DNA from: JBHELB01 sp041859045
Lineage (GTDB): Bacteria > Hydrogenedentota > Hydrogenedentia > Hydrogenedentales > SLHB01
Assembly: GCA_041859045.1 (NCBI GenBank)
Contig: JBHELB010000072.1
Location: 1 to 60,270, forward strand
Direction of reading: 5' to 3'
DNA: 60,270 nucleotides
A program made the position numbers and the translations under genes. Numbering within the stretch: the first letter of the stretch is position 1; the number at the start of each line of letters is the position of its first letter. The notes under the pieces were generated by a model. That model ran no database searches and was not told where the DNA came from. It saw only the letters and a program-made list of their open reading frames with translations. Shown piece by piece: positions 35,348-42,955 of this stretch.

Positions 35348-35722
35348 GTGGGGCGCGGGAAGCGGAAAGGCTTGCTCGGTATGTTGCAAGGCAAAACGCC
35401 GCCGCCTGAGGAAAGAGAAGGATTAGGCAATAGCGACCGCCGAAACATCTTGGTGATGATAGCAGCGGCCCTGCTTGCACTTCCGTTCATTTTTGTTTGG
35501 GCCGCGAAAGACAACGCCGAAAAACACAGCGCTTGGCTAGGCCGCACGCGCGCTGAAGTGCAGACAGAGTTTGGCCAACCAACGGAAACGGCGCCGGACG
35601 GAAAAGGCGGGACGACGTTGAGATATACGTTTCCGTGCAAGCGGCCGGACGTATGCATGCACGCCCTCCATTACCGGGTATTCTTGGTGAATAGCCAAGG
35701 CATAGTCTACCAGACGTATTAG
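35348..35722 (+). CDS. Small single-helix membrane protein, SmpA/OmlA-like pattern, within the BMC operon
   Basis: About 124 residues: a basic, Pro-rich cytoplasmic start, one membrane helix (NILVMIAAALLALPFIFVWA), then a domain reading WLGRTRAEVQTEFGQPTE ... LRYTFPC ... YRVFLVNSQGIVYQTY. The G-x-T-x-x-E-V-x-x-x-x-G-x-P opening and strand-rich end resemble SmpA/BamE-type small domains. The GTG at 35348 has GAGGA (35335-35339) upstream; an ATG at 35381 is possible. It starts 11 bases after the aldehyde dehydrogenase and ends 25 before a shell gene. It is not a known BMC component. Confidence 0.6.
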   Translation: MGRGKRKGLLGMLQGKTPPPEEREGLGNSDRRNILVMIAAALLALPFIFVWAAKDNAEKHSAWLGRTRAEVQTEFGQPTETAPDGKGGTTLRYTFPCKRPDVCMHALHYRVFLVNSQGIVYQTY

Positions 35723-35747
35723 TGTAGATGACTTTCAGGAGAAATTA

Positions 35748-36308
35748 GTGTCCATTCTCGGCGTGATAGAGTTCAGCACGATCACCAGCGGCATCCGCGC
35801 GAGCGATGCGATGGTGAAGGCTGCGCCGATCGAGTTGCTTGAGTCACATCCTATCGATCCCGGCAAGTACTTGGCCGTGGTGACGGGCGACTTGGCGAGT
35901 GTCGAGGCCTCGATCACGGCGGGGGTTGCGCTCGGAGGCGACCGTGTCGTCCGGCATTTCGTGTTGGCGAATCTGCACGACCAGATTCTCCCGGCGCTGC
36001 GCGGGAACGCCGCGCCGCCCGCGCGCGACGCGGTGGGCGTGATCGAAACGCGTTCCGCGACGGCGGTGGTGGAAGCCGCGGATGCCGCGTGCAAGGCGAG
36101 TCCCGTGCAGTTGGTTACGCTGCACCTGGCGCTGCGCCTTGGCGGCAAGGGCTACACGACGTTTGTGGGCGATGTGGCGGATGTGGAGGCGGCGGTCGAG
36201 GCGGGCGCACGCGCGGCGGGCGCGGACCTCATCGAGCAACTCGTCCTCCCGAACCCTTACGACGATTTCTACGGGCACCTGTTGCGTGCCGCGGGGGATG
36301 CGACATGA
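35748..36308 (+). CDS. Microcompartment shell protein, tandem BMC domains (BMC-T), PduT-like order
   Basis: A 186-residue shell protein with two canonical BMC domains in tandem: residues 1-95 (LGVIEFSTITSGIRASDAMV, LAVVTGDLASVEAS) and 96-186 (AVGVIETRSATAVVEAADAA, YTTFVGDVADVEAAVEAG). Unlike the first BMC-T in the operon it is not permuted, and resembles single-layer trimers such as those of Haliangium or PduT. It lacks obvious Cys for an iron-sulfur site in the pore. The GTG at 35748 has AGGAG six bases upstream. It overlaps the next BMC-P gene by ATGA. Confidence 0.92.
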   Translation: MSILGVIEFSTITSGIRASDAMVKAAPIELLESHPIDPGKYLAVVTGDLASVEASITAGVALGGDRVVRHFVLANLHDQILPALRGNAAPPARDAVGVIETRSATAVVEAADAACKASPVQLVTLHLALRLGGKGYTTFVGDVADVEAAVEAGARAAGADLIEQLVLPNPYDDFYGHLLRAAGDAT

Positions 36309-36568
36309 TCCCGGCGAAGGTGATTGGCCGTCTCGTGGCGTCGCACGCGCTCGACGCGTTTCGCGGCGTGAAGTTTCTCGTTGTGCAGCCCATGGACGAA
36401 CACTGCGAACCCAAGGGCGCACCACTGATCGCGTGCGACGCGATCGGAGCGAACGTCGGCGAGCGGGTGGTGCTGGTGCAGGGCGGTGAGGCCACTTTCC
36501 CCCTGCCCGAGGCGTTCAACTGCTCGGACATGACGATCGTATCGATCATCGACGAGGTGACGCCATGA
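36305..36568 (+). CDS. Microcompartment vertex protein (BMC-P), copy 2
   Basis: An 87-residue EutN/CcmL-family protein: AKVIGRLVASHALDAFRGVK, then ANVGERVVLVQGGEATF and SIIDEV. Translationally coupled on both sides by four-base overlaps. It is the most divergent of the three BMC-P proteins, with a Cys in the middle (DEHCEPKG) and near the end (FNCSDM). Different vertex proteins may mix in the shell or mark different vertices. Confidence 0.93.
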   Translation: MIPAKVIGRLVASHALDAFRGVKFLVVQPMDEHCEPKGAPLIACDAIGANVGERVVLVQGGEATFPLPEAFNCSDMTIVSIIDEVTP

Positions 36569-36837
36569 AACTCGCGCGGGTGGTCAAGCAGGTCGTGTGT
36601 ACGCAGAAGCCCGAGTTCTACTGGGGGCTCAAGACGTTTATGGTGAAACCGCTCAAGCTCGACGGCACGGAGGACGGCTCAACATTCGTTGCAGTCGATC
36701 GCGTGCAGGCGGGCGTGGGCGATCTCGTGCTGCTCATGCAAGAAGGCAGTTCGGCCCGGCGGATGTTTGAGAGTCCGAAGGGGCCGGTCCGCTCCGTTAT
36801 TGTCGGTATCGTCGATCACGTGGAGATAGAATCATGA
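36565..36837 (+). CDS. Microcompartment vertex protein (BMC-P), copy 3
   Basis: A 90-residue EutN/CcmL-family protein: LARVVKQVVCTQKPEFYWGL, then GVGDLVLLMQEGSSARRMF and IVGIVDHVEIES. Coupled by ATGA to the preceding copy and by ATGA to the aldolase downstream. With copies 1 and 2 it gives three BMC-P per single BMC-H, an excess of vertex types over facet types. Confidence 0.94.
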   Translation: MKLARVVKQVVCTQKPEFYWGLKTFMVKPLKLDGTEDGSTFVAVDRVQAGVGDLVLLMQEGSSARRMFESPKGPVRSVIVGIVDHVEIES

Positions 36838-37598
36838 AAAGCGAACTCGAACTGCGCAAAGCCATCTGCGAAGTCGGCAAGCGCCTGTACCTCAAGAACC
36901 TGGTCGCCGCGACCGATGGCAACATCAGCATCAAGCTCGGCCCCGACCGTTTTCTGTGCACGCCGAGCGCGGTGTGCAAGGCCGATATGGCGCCGAACGA
37001 CATCCTTGTCGCCGACGGACGAGGGCAGAAGATCGCGGGTTCGGGCAAGGTCACGTCGGAGTTCTTCACGCACCTCGCGGCGTATGAAGAGCGCCCGGAG
37101 ATGAACGCGGTCGTGCATGCGCACCCGCCCAAGGCGATCGGCTTCACGCTCGCGGGGATCTCGATGGTGGAGTGTGTGCTGCCGGAACTGGTCAATACCA
37201 TCGGCGGCATCCCAACAACCGCCTACGCGACGCCCGCGACCAAGGAGGGCGGCGGGGTCGTGCGCGAGTACATCCGCCAGTGCGACGCGCTGCTCATGGA
37301 CCGCCACGGCGCGCTGACGGTCGGCAAGGACGTCTGGGACGCGTACTACAAGATGGAGAAGATCGAGCACGCCGCGGAAACCTTGCTCACCGCGCGCCTG
37401 CTGGGCGAAGTGCGCACGTTGTCGCCGGACGAGATCGAGAAACTTCAGGCCGTCCGCGAGGCCTATGGCATCTCGACCAAGGCCTACCCCTGCGCGAGCC
37501 AAACCTGCACCTGCGGCGGCTCCTCCCCCACGCCGCAACCCAGCCCCGAAATTGAGCGTATCGTCGCGGAGACGTTGCGCCTGCTTGGGCATAACTAG
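36834..37598 (+). CDS. Class II aldolase (fuculose/rhamnulose-phosphate type) with encapsulation tail
   Basis: A 254-residue zinc aldolase of the AraD/FucA family. Zinc ligands are His95 and His97 (VVHAHPP) and His158 (DRHGAL); the catalytic base is Glu76 (GKVTSEFF). Such enzymes split fuculose-1- or rhamnulose-1-phosphate to dihydroxyacetone phosphate and lactaldehyde. After residue 219 comes a Cys-containing hinge (Cys220, 225, 227), a Pro/Ser linker and an amphipathic C-terminal helix (SPEIERIVAETLRLLGHN), an encapsulation peptide. Its pairing with the aldehyde dehydrogenase defines the chemistry of this compartment, as in PVM-type BMCs. The substrate sugar is inferred from family only. 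Confidence 0.93.
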   Translation: MKSELELRKAICEVGKRLYLKNLVAATDGNISIKLGPDRFLCTPSAVCKADMAPNDILVADGRGQKIAGSGKVTSEFFTHLAAYEERPEMNAVVHAHPPKAIGFTLAGISMVECVLPELVNTIGGIPTTAYATPATKEGGGVVREYIRQCDALLMDRHGALTVGKDVWDAYYKMEKIEHAAETLLTARLLGEVRTLSPDEIEKLQAVREAYGISTKAYPCASQTCTCGGSSPTPQPSPEIERIVAETLRLLGHN

Positions 37599-37620
37599 CG
37601 CGACCCCAAGGAGTAGTGTC

Positions 37621-38586
37621 ATGAACGGTGTGTACTTGGGAATTCTAGCGGGACTGCTGTTTTGCCTTGGCGCAAACGCCGAGCCCCAGACGCCGCATAT
37701 CCAAAAACTGGGTACCATCGATTGCGATCTCGTCGAGACGACGCCCATCGTCTTCCATGGCAAACTCTACCGCTTCGAATACATCCGCCGGAACTACCCC
37801 AAAAATACGACCGGCGACTCCTATTTCCACTTCGTCGAGGTCGAGACCGGCCGCAAGACGCCGCCCTTCGCCAAAGGTTATCACCTCGGCTCGGCGATGG
37901 TGGTCACGAACCGCGTAATCGTCTTCGGCGTCAAAGAATGGGGCGCGGATTCGCTCGAGCAGTTCGAGTGCAGCGACCCCGATCTCGCGAACTGGACCTC
38001 GCATACCATTCTGAAGTTGCCGGGCTGGACCCTCTTCAACACCTCGGCCTGCAAAGGCCGCGACGGCTACGTGTTGTCCTTCGAAATCGGTGCGCCGCCC
38101 GAGGAATGCGGTGTACCGTTCACGACGCGCTTCGCCGAGTCGAAAGACCTCAAGACGTGGACCGTGTTGCCGCGCGAGTATGCGTACACGTTCGAGCGCT
38201 ACAGCGCATGCCCCGCGCTGCGGTACGTCAAAGGCTACTATTACAAAACGTACCTCGAGGCCTACCCCGGCCCGCAGTATGAAACGTGCATTGTCCGATC
38301 GCGCGACTTAAAGACGTGGGAGAGCAGTCCGTTCAACCCGATCATGAAGCATTCGGATGAGGACCGCGTCATCGGCAATCCAGACCTTTCCGCGAGCGAA
38401 CGCGAGCGCATCGCCAAGGGCGAAAACATCAACAATTCCGACGTGGACTTCTGCACATACAAGGGCAAGACGATCATCAACTACTCATGGGGTGATCAAA
38501 AAGGCAAGGAATTCCTCGCCCACGCCGTGTACGACGGCAAGGAAGAGAAATTCCTGCAGGCGTTTTTCCCGAAAAACAAAAAATAG
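37621..38586 (+). CDS. Secreted beta-propeller glycosidase-like protein
   Basis: A 321-residue exported protein: signal peptide MNGVYLGILAGLLFCLGANA, then repeated strand blocks with the SxDLxxW pattern (CSDPDLANWT, SKDLKTWTVL, SRDLKTWESS). These repeats are typical of five-bladed propellers of the GH43/GH130/GH32 type. Active-site acids cannot be assigned with confidence. It begins 22 bases after the aldolase with AAGGAG upstream, so it may be co-transcribed. A periplasmic enzyme releasing sugars from a glycan would be a logical feeder for the BMC pathway, but this is inference from position. Confidence 0.75.
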   Translation: MNGVYLGILAGLLFCLGANAEPQTPHIQKLGTIDCDLVETTPIVFHGKLYRFEYIRRNYPKNTTGDSYFHFVEVETGRKTPPFAKGYHLGSAMVVTNRVIVFGVKEWGADSLEQFECSDPDLANWTSHTILKLPGWTLFNTSACKGRDGYVLSFEIGAPPEECGVPFTTRFAESKDLKTWTVLPREYAYTFERYSACPALRYVKGYYYKTYLEAYPGPQYETCIVRSRDLKTWESSPFNPIMKHSDEDRVIGNPDLSASERERIAKGENINNSDVDFCTYKGKTIINYSWGDQKGKEFLAHAVYDGKEEKFLQAFFPKNKK

Positions 38587-38591
38587 ACCTC

Positions 38592-38629
38592 TAAAAAAAG
38601 AAAAGCGCGCCGGATATCCGACGCGCGCT
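38592..38629 (-). terminator. Rho-independent terminator of the GGDEF-like gene
   Basis: Read on the minus strand, AGCGCGC pairs with GCGCGCT around a self-complementary CGGATATCCG, and is followed by TTTTCTTTTTTT. The stem can also form in the plus-strand transcript of the BMC operon but has no T-run there. Confidence 0.85.
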
Positions 38630-38662
38630 ATGCCCCTTGTCCGTAGCCTGTCGCGGCAAAAA

Positions 38663-39205
38663 TCAGTGCATCGTTCCCGCAGCCTGGAACTGCTGCGACA
38701 CCTCGTTATGCCGGTCCATCGCCATGGTCAGAAATTCATCCGCCAGGTTCGCATCCACCGGGAACGACGTCACGCTGCATCCATATTGCCCGAAGAATTG
38801 CTCCAGGTCGCCGGAAATACGATCCAGCACCCGGCGCGCCCCTTCCTCGGGCGTCTCCACAAGCAAAATCGCCAGCCCATTCTCACGCAGCCGGAATACA
38901 TGATCCGTCGCGCGAAGCTCGCTGCCCAGCCGCGCACCCACCTTCGGAAGCGCCTCGGCCCGGTCCTGCGGCGCACACACCGTCAACAACGACGTCGCCG
39001 AAGGATAGCGAATCGAGCGCTCGATTTCCTCGCGCACCCGCGCATGCAAGTACATCTCGCTGCGCAAGCCCGTGCTCGGATCGCGGTAGGCCAGCTTCTC
39101 GAGAAGATGACAGCGCCGCTCCAGTTCGGAACGCTGCTTTACTTCTTCGTGCAAGCGTTCCTGCAAGTCTTCAACCGCTTGCCTCAAATTGTGCGTATCT
39201 TCCAT
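38663..39205 (-). CDS. Degenerate GGDEF-domain protein
   Basis: A 180-residue protein: an N-terminal coiled coil (about 1-38) leads through the typical LAYRDPSTGLRSEMYL entry helix of diguanylate cyclases into a GGDEF-like fold. The catalytic GG(D/E)EF loop is not recognisable at its expected place (LRENGLAILL), so synthesis of c-di-GMP is unlikely. It could bind a partner or act in regulation, and may be related in role to the neighbouring receiver/pseudokinase gene, which it faces divergently across 457 bases. Confidence 0.72.
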   Translation of the reverse strand: MEDTHNLRQAVEDLQERLHEEVKQRSELERRCHLLEKLAYRDPSTGLRSEMYLHARVREEIERSIRYPSATSLLTVCAPQDRAEALPKVGARLGSELRATDHVFRLRENGLAILLVETPEEGARRVLDRISGDLEQFFGQYGCSVTSFPVDANLADEFLTMAMDRHNEVSQQFQAAGTMH

Positions 39206-39662
39206 TGCTAAATAACCCTTACCCGATTAACCCATCGGTAGGGGCGCAAGTCATGTGCCAATGGACGCCTACGAGTGAAATCGCGCAATCGCGGGATTTT
39301 TTCGGGTTTTTCATAGCCATATCGTCGGGAATACTAGAGAGGGGCTGTTGAACATTGGGCTAAAAATGTTCACTCGTGACAACCAATTTACAAAACCTTA
39401 GTAGGCAATATAGGTCTGCGTCCTACTCGATCAGACAAATTTCCACCTATACCAAGAACTAAAGGCAAAACCCGGGACAGATATTCAGTATTGCGAAGGT
39501 ATTTTGTATTAAGGAGATACGCAAAGACGAGTATCTCCCACGTGCCCCGTCGTGGATTCCCTTATTGGTGAAATCCTTTTCATTCGCGCGCACTCTTCGA
39601 ATAGCTAGATTTCTTGACAAAACAATGCGTAACAGGTAGTATTACCAGAGAGATCCGGCTTT
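39206..39662. other. Long divergent intergenic region
   Basis: No gene was found. It has lower GC than its surroundings and contains the promoter at 39614-39642. Nothing else with a recognisable pattern stands out. Confidence 0.5.
39614..39642 (+). promoter_or_regulatory. Sigma-70 type promoter of the receiver/pseudokinase gene
   Basis: TTGACA (39614-39619) and TAGTAT (39637-39642) with a 17-base spacer. The transcript would start near 39649, shortly before the first possible start codon at 39663. Confidence 0.75.
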
Positions 39663-41462
39663 TTGAGAATAGACCCTATCGCCACAATAGCGGGTGGCAA
39701 AAACCCGAGGGTCTGTTCGCGCCTCAGCAGAGCGAAGGGACTGTCAATCATTCACGGCGGCTCCAGGGAAAATCGTTTGGATTCCATCGACGTAGGCACA
39801 GAGCAACTCCGAGTTCTTGTAATCGAGGACGATCCTGCCCAGCAGTTGAGGTTCTGCAAACTGCTGGAAACGGTGGGCTATGAGTATGCCACGGCATCAA
39901 CGCACGAGGAGGCCCTAGCACAATTCCGACCGGGACTGTACGCGTGCGCGGTGGTCGATCTGGGGCTTCCGGATGGAAGCGGTCTCTCGCTGCTTCCGCT
40001 CTTTGCGCGCGAAGACCCCGCTCTCGTAACGGTGATTCTAACGGGCGACGCAAGTTCCGAAACCATTATCGAGACGATGCGCGTCGGGGCGTTCGACTAT
40101 CTCACCAAGCCGGTGGACTCGGCGACCTTGCGGGCGGCGGTGGCCCGGGCGGCCGCGCATCACACGGTATTGCGTGAGCGCCAAGAGCTGACCCTCTTAC
40201 TGCTCGAGGAGCGCGAATTGCTCCGGGCCCGCGTCGAAGCGGCGACGGCGGATCTCCGGCAGTATGCCGCCACAATCGAAACGCATAATATTCGCCTGCG
40301 CACGTTGTTGCGGCTGGTGCAACTCTCCGAGAGTCACGTTTCCACGGAAACCCTTTTGCGGCAAGTGTTTGAAGAGCTGGCGCAACTGCTCCCGGTGCAT
40401 TGCATCGCCTTGTGTGACGTGTCACATCGGCAATTCGTTGGGGTAGTGCAAGGGAAGAATCCCGAAGACGCGCCACAATTCGTCTCGGCCGAAGATGACA
40501 CAGGCCTGCAAGGATTCGATCAATTATTGGCGGAGGCCGAACCCGAAAGCCTGATGCAGAATTGGGTCGAGCGTCACACCGGCCTCGACACGAGCGGCTT
40601 GATGCCGTTTGTCTATTCCCAGGCCTACTGGGGCCGCACCCTGTGCACCGTGGGCATTTACCTCACGCCCGACACGCCGGCCGACGACCCGGAACGCGAG
40701 TTCTTGGGCATGTGCGCGCATTTCTTGGCGTTCGAATGGGTGCAGGCGCGTTTGCTGCTGCAAATCGCCCACAACGCGAGTCTGGGCAACATCGGGATCG
40801 AACTTGCCCGCAACTTCGTGCAACCGCTCTCCGCGATTCGAATCGCCGCGGATCTGGTCATGGAATCCGGCCTCTCCAACGAGGCCAAGGAAGGCATGCG
40901 GATCGTCCTCGAAAACACCGAGCGGCTAAACCGCCAAACGCAACAGTTCCGCAAGCTCTCGCAGATTCGCGCGGGCTGCCTCGAGACGGTCTCGCTGGAC
41001 CAGTATGTTGAGCAGGCGATCGAGATGCTGTCGGTGGCGATTCAAAACCGCAATGTCACGGTGGTGCGCGAACTCACGCCGCACTGCGAGTGCGTGTTGT
41101 TGAATAGCACGGCGCTCGCGCGGACGTTCCTGGACCTTATTCTCGGGGCGCTGCGTTCCGTGGAGGTCGGCGGCACGGTGACGGTGCGCGCGCACCCGGA
41201 TCCCGCGACGGATCATGCCGTGTTTGAGCTTGTACACCAGCGCGCGACCGGCGCGGAACTCGAGGTCGAGGATCTCGCCTTCTTCCCAACCATCGGCGGG
41301 CCGGGCCGTCGTCACCCGGGACTTCAATTGGCCGAGCGCACGGTGCGCAGTTGCGGCGGCAACCTAACGCTGCGCACAGAACCGGGCGCTCCGACGGTAT
41401 TGCGCATCTTCTTGCCGCGCACGGCGAGTAACCTGCGCGTCGACGGAGCTGGCACGTGGTAG
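39663..41462 (+). CDS. Receiver-GAF-like protein with histidine-less kinase core
   Basis: Up to 599 residues. An intact receiver domain (about 50-165) has acidic residues in VIEDD, phospho-acceptor Asp99 (VVDLGLPDG), Thr127 and Lys149. A coiled linker leads to a GAF-like region (about 220-350) and then a histidine-kinase-like core. In the H-box the sequence is GIELARNFVQPLSAI where kinases have A-H-E-x-x-N-P-L, so Arg383 stands in place of His. The N box lacks its Asn (LILGALRSV) and the G2 loop is broken (GPGRRHPGLQL). It is therefore a pseudokinase that probably receives phosphate and acts by contact. The TTG start is uncertain; codons near 39780 are possible. It overlaps the next gene. Confidence 0.82.
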   Translation: MRIDPIATIAGGKNPRVCSRLSRAKGLSIIHGGSRENRLDSIDVGTEQLRVLVIEDDPAQQLRFCKLLETVGYEYATASTHEEALAQFRPGLYACAVVDLGLPDGSGLSLLPLFAREDPALVTVILTGDASSETIIETMRVGAFDYLTKPVDSATLRAAVARAAAHHTVLRERQELTLLLLEERELLRARVEAATADLRQYAATIETHNIRLRTLLRLVQLSESHVSTETLLRQVFEELAQLLPVHCIALCDVSHRQFVGVVQGKNPEDAPQFVSAEDDTGLQGFDQLLAEAEPESLMQNWVERHTGLDTSGLMPFVYSQAYWGRTLCTVGIYLTPDTPADDPEREFLGMCAHFLAFEWVQARLLLQIAHNASLGNIGIELARNFVQPLSAIRIAADLVMESGLSNEAKEGMRIVLENTERLNRQTQQFRKLSQIRAGCLETVSLDQYVEQAIEMLSVAIQNRNVTVVRELTPHCECVLLNSTALARTFLDLILGALRSVEVGGTVTVRAHPDPATDHAVFELVHQRATGAELEVEDLAFFPTIGGPGRRHPGLQLAERTVRSCGGNLTLRTEPGAPTVLRIFLPRTASNLRVDGAGTW

Positions 41463-42919
41463 CCGAGAGCGACAACGGATTCGCGATGGACAGCGGCGCG
41501 CCCGTTGAGGAGCAAGCGCCGCGTCTCATTGTGGTGCTGGACACCGATCCCGGCGTGCGCTGGTCGTTGGAGCGGGGTCTGGCGGCATCAGGCTACCAAG
41601 TGTTGGTGGCGAGCAACGTGGGCGATGCGCTCCAGGCACTGCAAAACAATACGGCGGCCGGTATGGTGCTTGAGCTTCTGCCCGAGGCGGGGCTCACGCT
41701 CGATGTGTTAAGCGAACTGGTCGACGCGGGCGGCGGCGTGCGCGTTGTATGCGCGTCGATCGATCCCGCCCCGCAAACCGTGATCGAATGCATGCGCCGG
41801 GGCGCGGCGGATTTTGTCCCTAAGCCGTTCAGTCTGTCCGAGATCCGCGCGGTGCTCGCCCGAGCCCTGCGCGCCGAACCCGAACCGCGTCCGGCCATCA
41901 AACCGCGCACCACGGCGGGCCGCGCGAGCGATTCGTACATCATCGGCATCAGCCAGGCCATCCAGGAATTGCGCGAAACCATCCGCCAAGTGGCGCAAAC
42001 CGACTTGAACTGCCTGCTGCGCGGCGAGAGCGGCACAGGAAAAGACATGGTCGCGCGCGAAATTCACCGGCTGTCCCTGCGCGGGGATCGATCGTTCGTC
42101 AAAGTGAACTGCACGGCGTTGCCGGAGCAACTGCTCGAAAGTGAGCTGTTCGGGTATGAACGCGGCGCGTTCACCGGCGCGAACACCTCAAAACCGGGGC
42201 GCTTCGAACTGGCGCACCGCGGCATTATCTTTCTCGACGAGATCGGCGACATGCACCCGAACTTGCAGGCGAAATTGCTGCAAGTGATCGAGCACAAGGA
42301 ATTCACCAAACTCGGCGGACGCAAGGCGATCACCGTCGATGTACAGATCATCGCGGCGACCAACGTCGACCTCGAGCAGCGGACCAAAGAAGGCCTGTTC
42401 CGTCCGGACCTCTATTTCCGTCTGAACGAAGTCAGTCTGTGGATACCCCCGCTGCGTGGACGCCGCGAGGATATCCCTCTGTTGGTACGCCACTTCTTGG
42501 GCAAGCACGGCCGCTTCTTGGGCGGTGCGCCGTTCGAACTGACCGGCGATGATTTCGCGGCACTGACGTCCTACGATTGGCCGGGCAACGTGCGCGAACT
42601 GGAGAGTACGATCAAACGTTGGTTGGCGCTGGGCACCAAGCAATTGCCAGGAGCGCGCGGTTCGGTGGTGCATGCTGTTGCACCCGCGCCAATCTCCATG
42701 GCGACGGTTGAGGCGGCCACCGCCGGTTCTCCACCAGCCTCTGCCGCGACGCCCTTGCTTGATGATTCGCTGGATCCCGAGGCCGAAGCCGCGCTGCTCG
42801 TGCAGGTGCTGGAACAACATCAGTGGAACCGGCGCAAGGCGGCTGTCGCGCTGGGCGTCAGCTACCAAACGCTCCGGCGGCGCATCGAGAAATACGGCCT
42901 CGACCAACCGGCGACGTAA
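41456..42919 (+). CDS. NtrC-type sigma-54 activator with phospho-acceptor-less receiver
   Basis: A 487-residue enhancer-binding protein: receiver-like domain (about 22-135), AAA+ domain (about 150-390) with Walker A GESGTGKD, GAFTGA loop and LFRPDLYFRL, then a Fis-type helix-turn-helix (WNRRKAAVALGVSYQTLRRR). In the receiver the phospho-acceptor region reads GMVLELLPEAG: there is Leu72/Glu73 where Asp is required, and the acidic pocket is reduced to D-T-D. The switch Lys (PKPF) is kept. Activity is thus unlikely to depend on ordinary phosphorylation. The GTG start overlaps the end of the pseudokinase gene, implying a stable functional pair. Confidence 0.9.
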   Translation: MVAESDNGFAMDSGAPVEEQAPRLIVVLDTDPGVRWSLERGLAASGYQVLVASNVGDALQALQNNTAAGMVLELLPEAGLTLDVLSELVDAGGGVRVVCASIDPAPQTVIECMRRGAADFVPKPFSLSEIRAVLARALRAEPEPRPAIKPRTTAGRASDSYIIGISQAIQELRETIRQVAQTDLNCLLRGESGTGKDMVAREIHRLSLRGDRSFVKVNCTALPEQLLESELFGYERGAFTGANTSKPGRFELAHRGIIFLDEIGDMHPNLQAKLLQVIEHKEFTKLGGRKAITVDVQIIAATNVDLEQRTKEGLFRPDLYFRLNEVSLWIPPLRGRREDIPLLVRHFLGKHGRFLGGAPFELTGDDFAALTSYDWPGNVRELESTIKRWLALGTKQLPGARGSVVHAVAPAPISMATVEAATAGSPPASAATPLLDDSLDPEAEAALLVQVLEQHQWNRRKAAVALGVSYQTLRRRIEKYGLDQPAT

Positions 42920-42955
42920 CGCGCGCAACGAACACGGAAGGCGCTTCTCTTCGCG

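Noticed and set aside
33927..35480. Minus-strand frame of 517 codons opposite the aldehyde dehydrogenase
   Set aside because: Shadow of a conserved enzyme; no ribosome site or protein-like pattern.
32601..37598. Carboxysome, Pdu or Eut identity for the microcompartment
   Set aside because: No RuBisCO, carbonic anhydrase, diol dehydratase or ethanolamine lyase is present; the aldolase/aldehyde dehydrogenase pair fits a PVM-like type.
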